This document shows, one piece after another, positions 63,932-64,000 of a DNA stretch of 64,000 bases. How positions within the stretch are numbered: position 1 is the first letter of the stretch; the number at the start of each line of letters is the position of its first letter. Origin of the DNA: Gemmatimonadaceae bacterium. GTDB taxonomy: Bacteria; Gemmatimonadota; Gemmatimonadetes; Gemmatimonadales; Gemmatimonadaceae. Location of the stretch: positions 1-64,000 of the forward strand of contig DASUHB010000062.1 in the NCBI GenBank assembly GCA_036273715.1. The letters run 5' to 3'. Position numbers and translations under genes: made by a program. Below the pieces are notes generated by a model, which did not search any database, had not been told where the DNA came from, and saw only the letters and a list, made by a program, of their open reading frames with translations.

Positions 63932-64000
63932 GTGACGACGCCAGTGCGCGTCTCGCCTGCGGTCGCCGCTGCCCTACGCGACGGCCGGCCGGTCGTCGCG
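63932..64000 (+). CDS. Start of a pseudouridine-5'-phosphate glycosidase-like gene (partial)
   Basis: A GTG at 63932 opens 23 codons to the window edge, VTTPVRVSPAVAAALRDGRP then VVA. This closely follows the N-terminus of PsuG (SPEVAAALAxGRPVVALEST), which cleaves pseudouridine 5'-phosphate to uracil and ribose 5-phosphate. Only the opening is visible, so the assignment rests on one short segment. Confidence 0.55.
   Translation, partial: MTTPVRVSPAVAAALRDGRPVVA

Overview
The window is high-GC bacterial chromosome (about two thirds G+C by eye) and looks like a member of the Gemmatimonadota, or a close relative such as Acidobacteriota. The reasons are two very long MacB/FtsX-type 'orphan' permeases, a serine/threonine kinase fused to TolB-like PD40 repeats, an SdhA/SdhB set with one large membrane anchor, and many secreted proteins of unknown function. 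The assignment rests on gene style; no rRNA or tRNA gene was seen.

Layout. 1-2.8 kb: a phospholipid operon (PlsC acyltransferase, a nucleotidyltransferase-like protein that may be a Tam41-type CDP-DAG synthase, and a CDP-alcohol phosphatidyltransferase). 2.8-8.8 kb: a minus-strand housekeeping run (aconitase, MaoC hydratase, methionine aminopeptidase, a 49-aa protein, signal peptidase II, a DsrE-like Tat protein, a small ribbon-helix-helix-like protein). 8.9-14.2 kb: small unknowns, a DUF1080 protein and one giant permease. 14.2-17.9 kb: a Met-rich multicopper oxidase coupled by overlapping starts to a secreted unknown and an LVIVD-repeat protein. 17.9-21.9 kb: the succinate dehydrogenase operon. 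22-28.7 kb: a second giant permease, a DipZ-like CcdA-thioredoxin fusion, a DHA2 drug exporter, DinB and DUF3224 proteins. 28.7-45 kb: two multicopper oxidases with copper motifs in permuted order, an AsmA protein, a cation/proton antiporter with a rhodanese tail, a kinase and a serine hydrolase. 45-55.7 kb: an ogt operon, a second serine hydrolase, DUF305 and OsmC proteins, tandem lipoproteins and a patatin-ferredoxin fusion. 55.8-64 kb: a permease/kynureninase-like pair, a four-helix-bundle gene beside a 123-bp palindrome, a class A beta-lactamase-like protein, a sortase with its probable sole substrate, a MarR regulator, an M28 peptidase and the first codons of a probable psuG.

Four things stand out. 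(1) The antiporter ORF stops at a UGA exactly where related rhodanese domains have the second Cys of a YCxC motif. The frame continues 43 codons through an intact rhodanese end, and 14 nt after the UGA is a perfect 7-bp hairpin whose loop has G at position 2. This is a strong candidate selenoprotein. (2) The 7-mer GTTAGGC/GCCTAAC occurs about 90 times by hand count (about 7 expected from base composition), mostly inside genes, as a HIP1- or uptake-signal-like genome-wide motif. (3) Two paralogous multicopper oxidases carry their copper motifs in the order 3-4-1-2. (4) A four-helix-bundle (S23-like) gene sits next to a long imperfect palindrome that may be an uncharacterised element.
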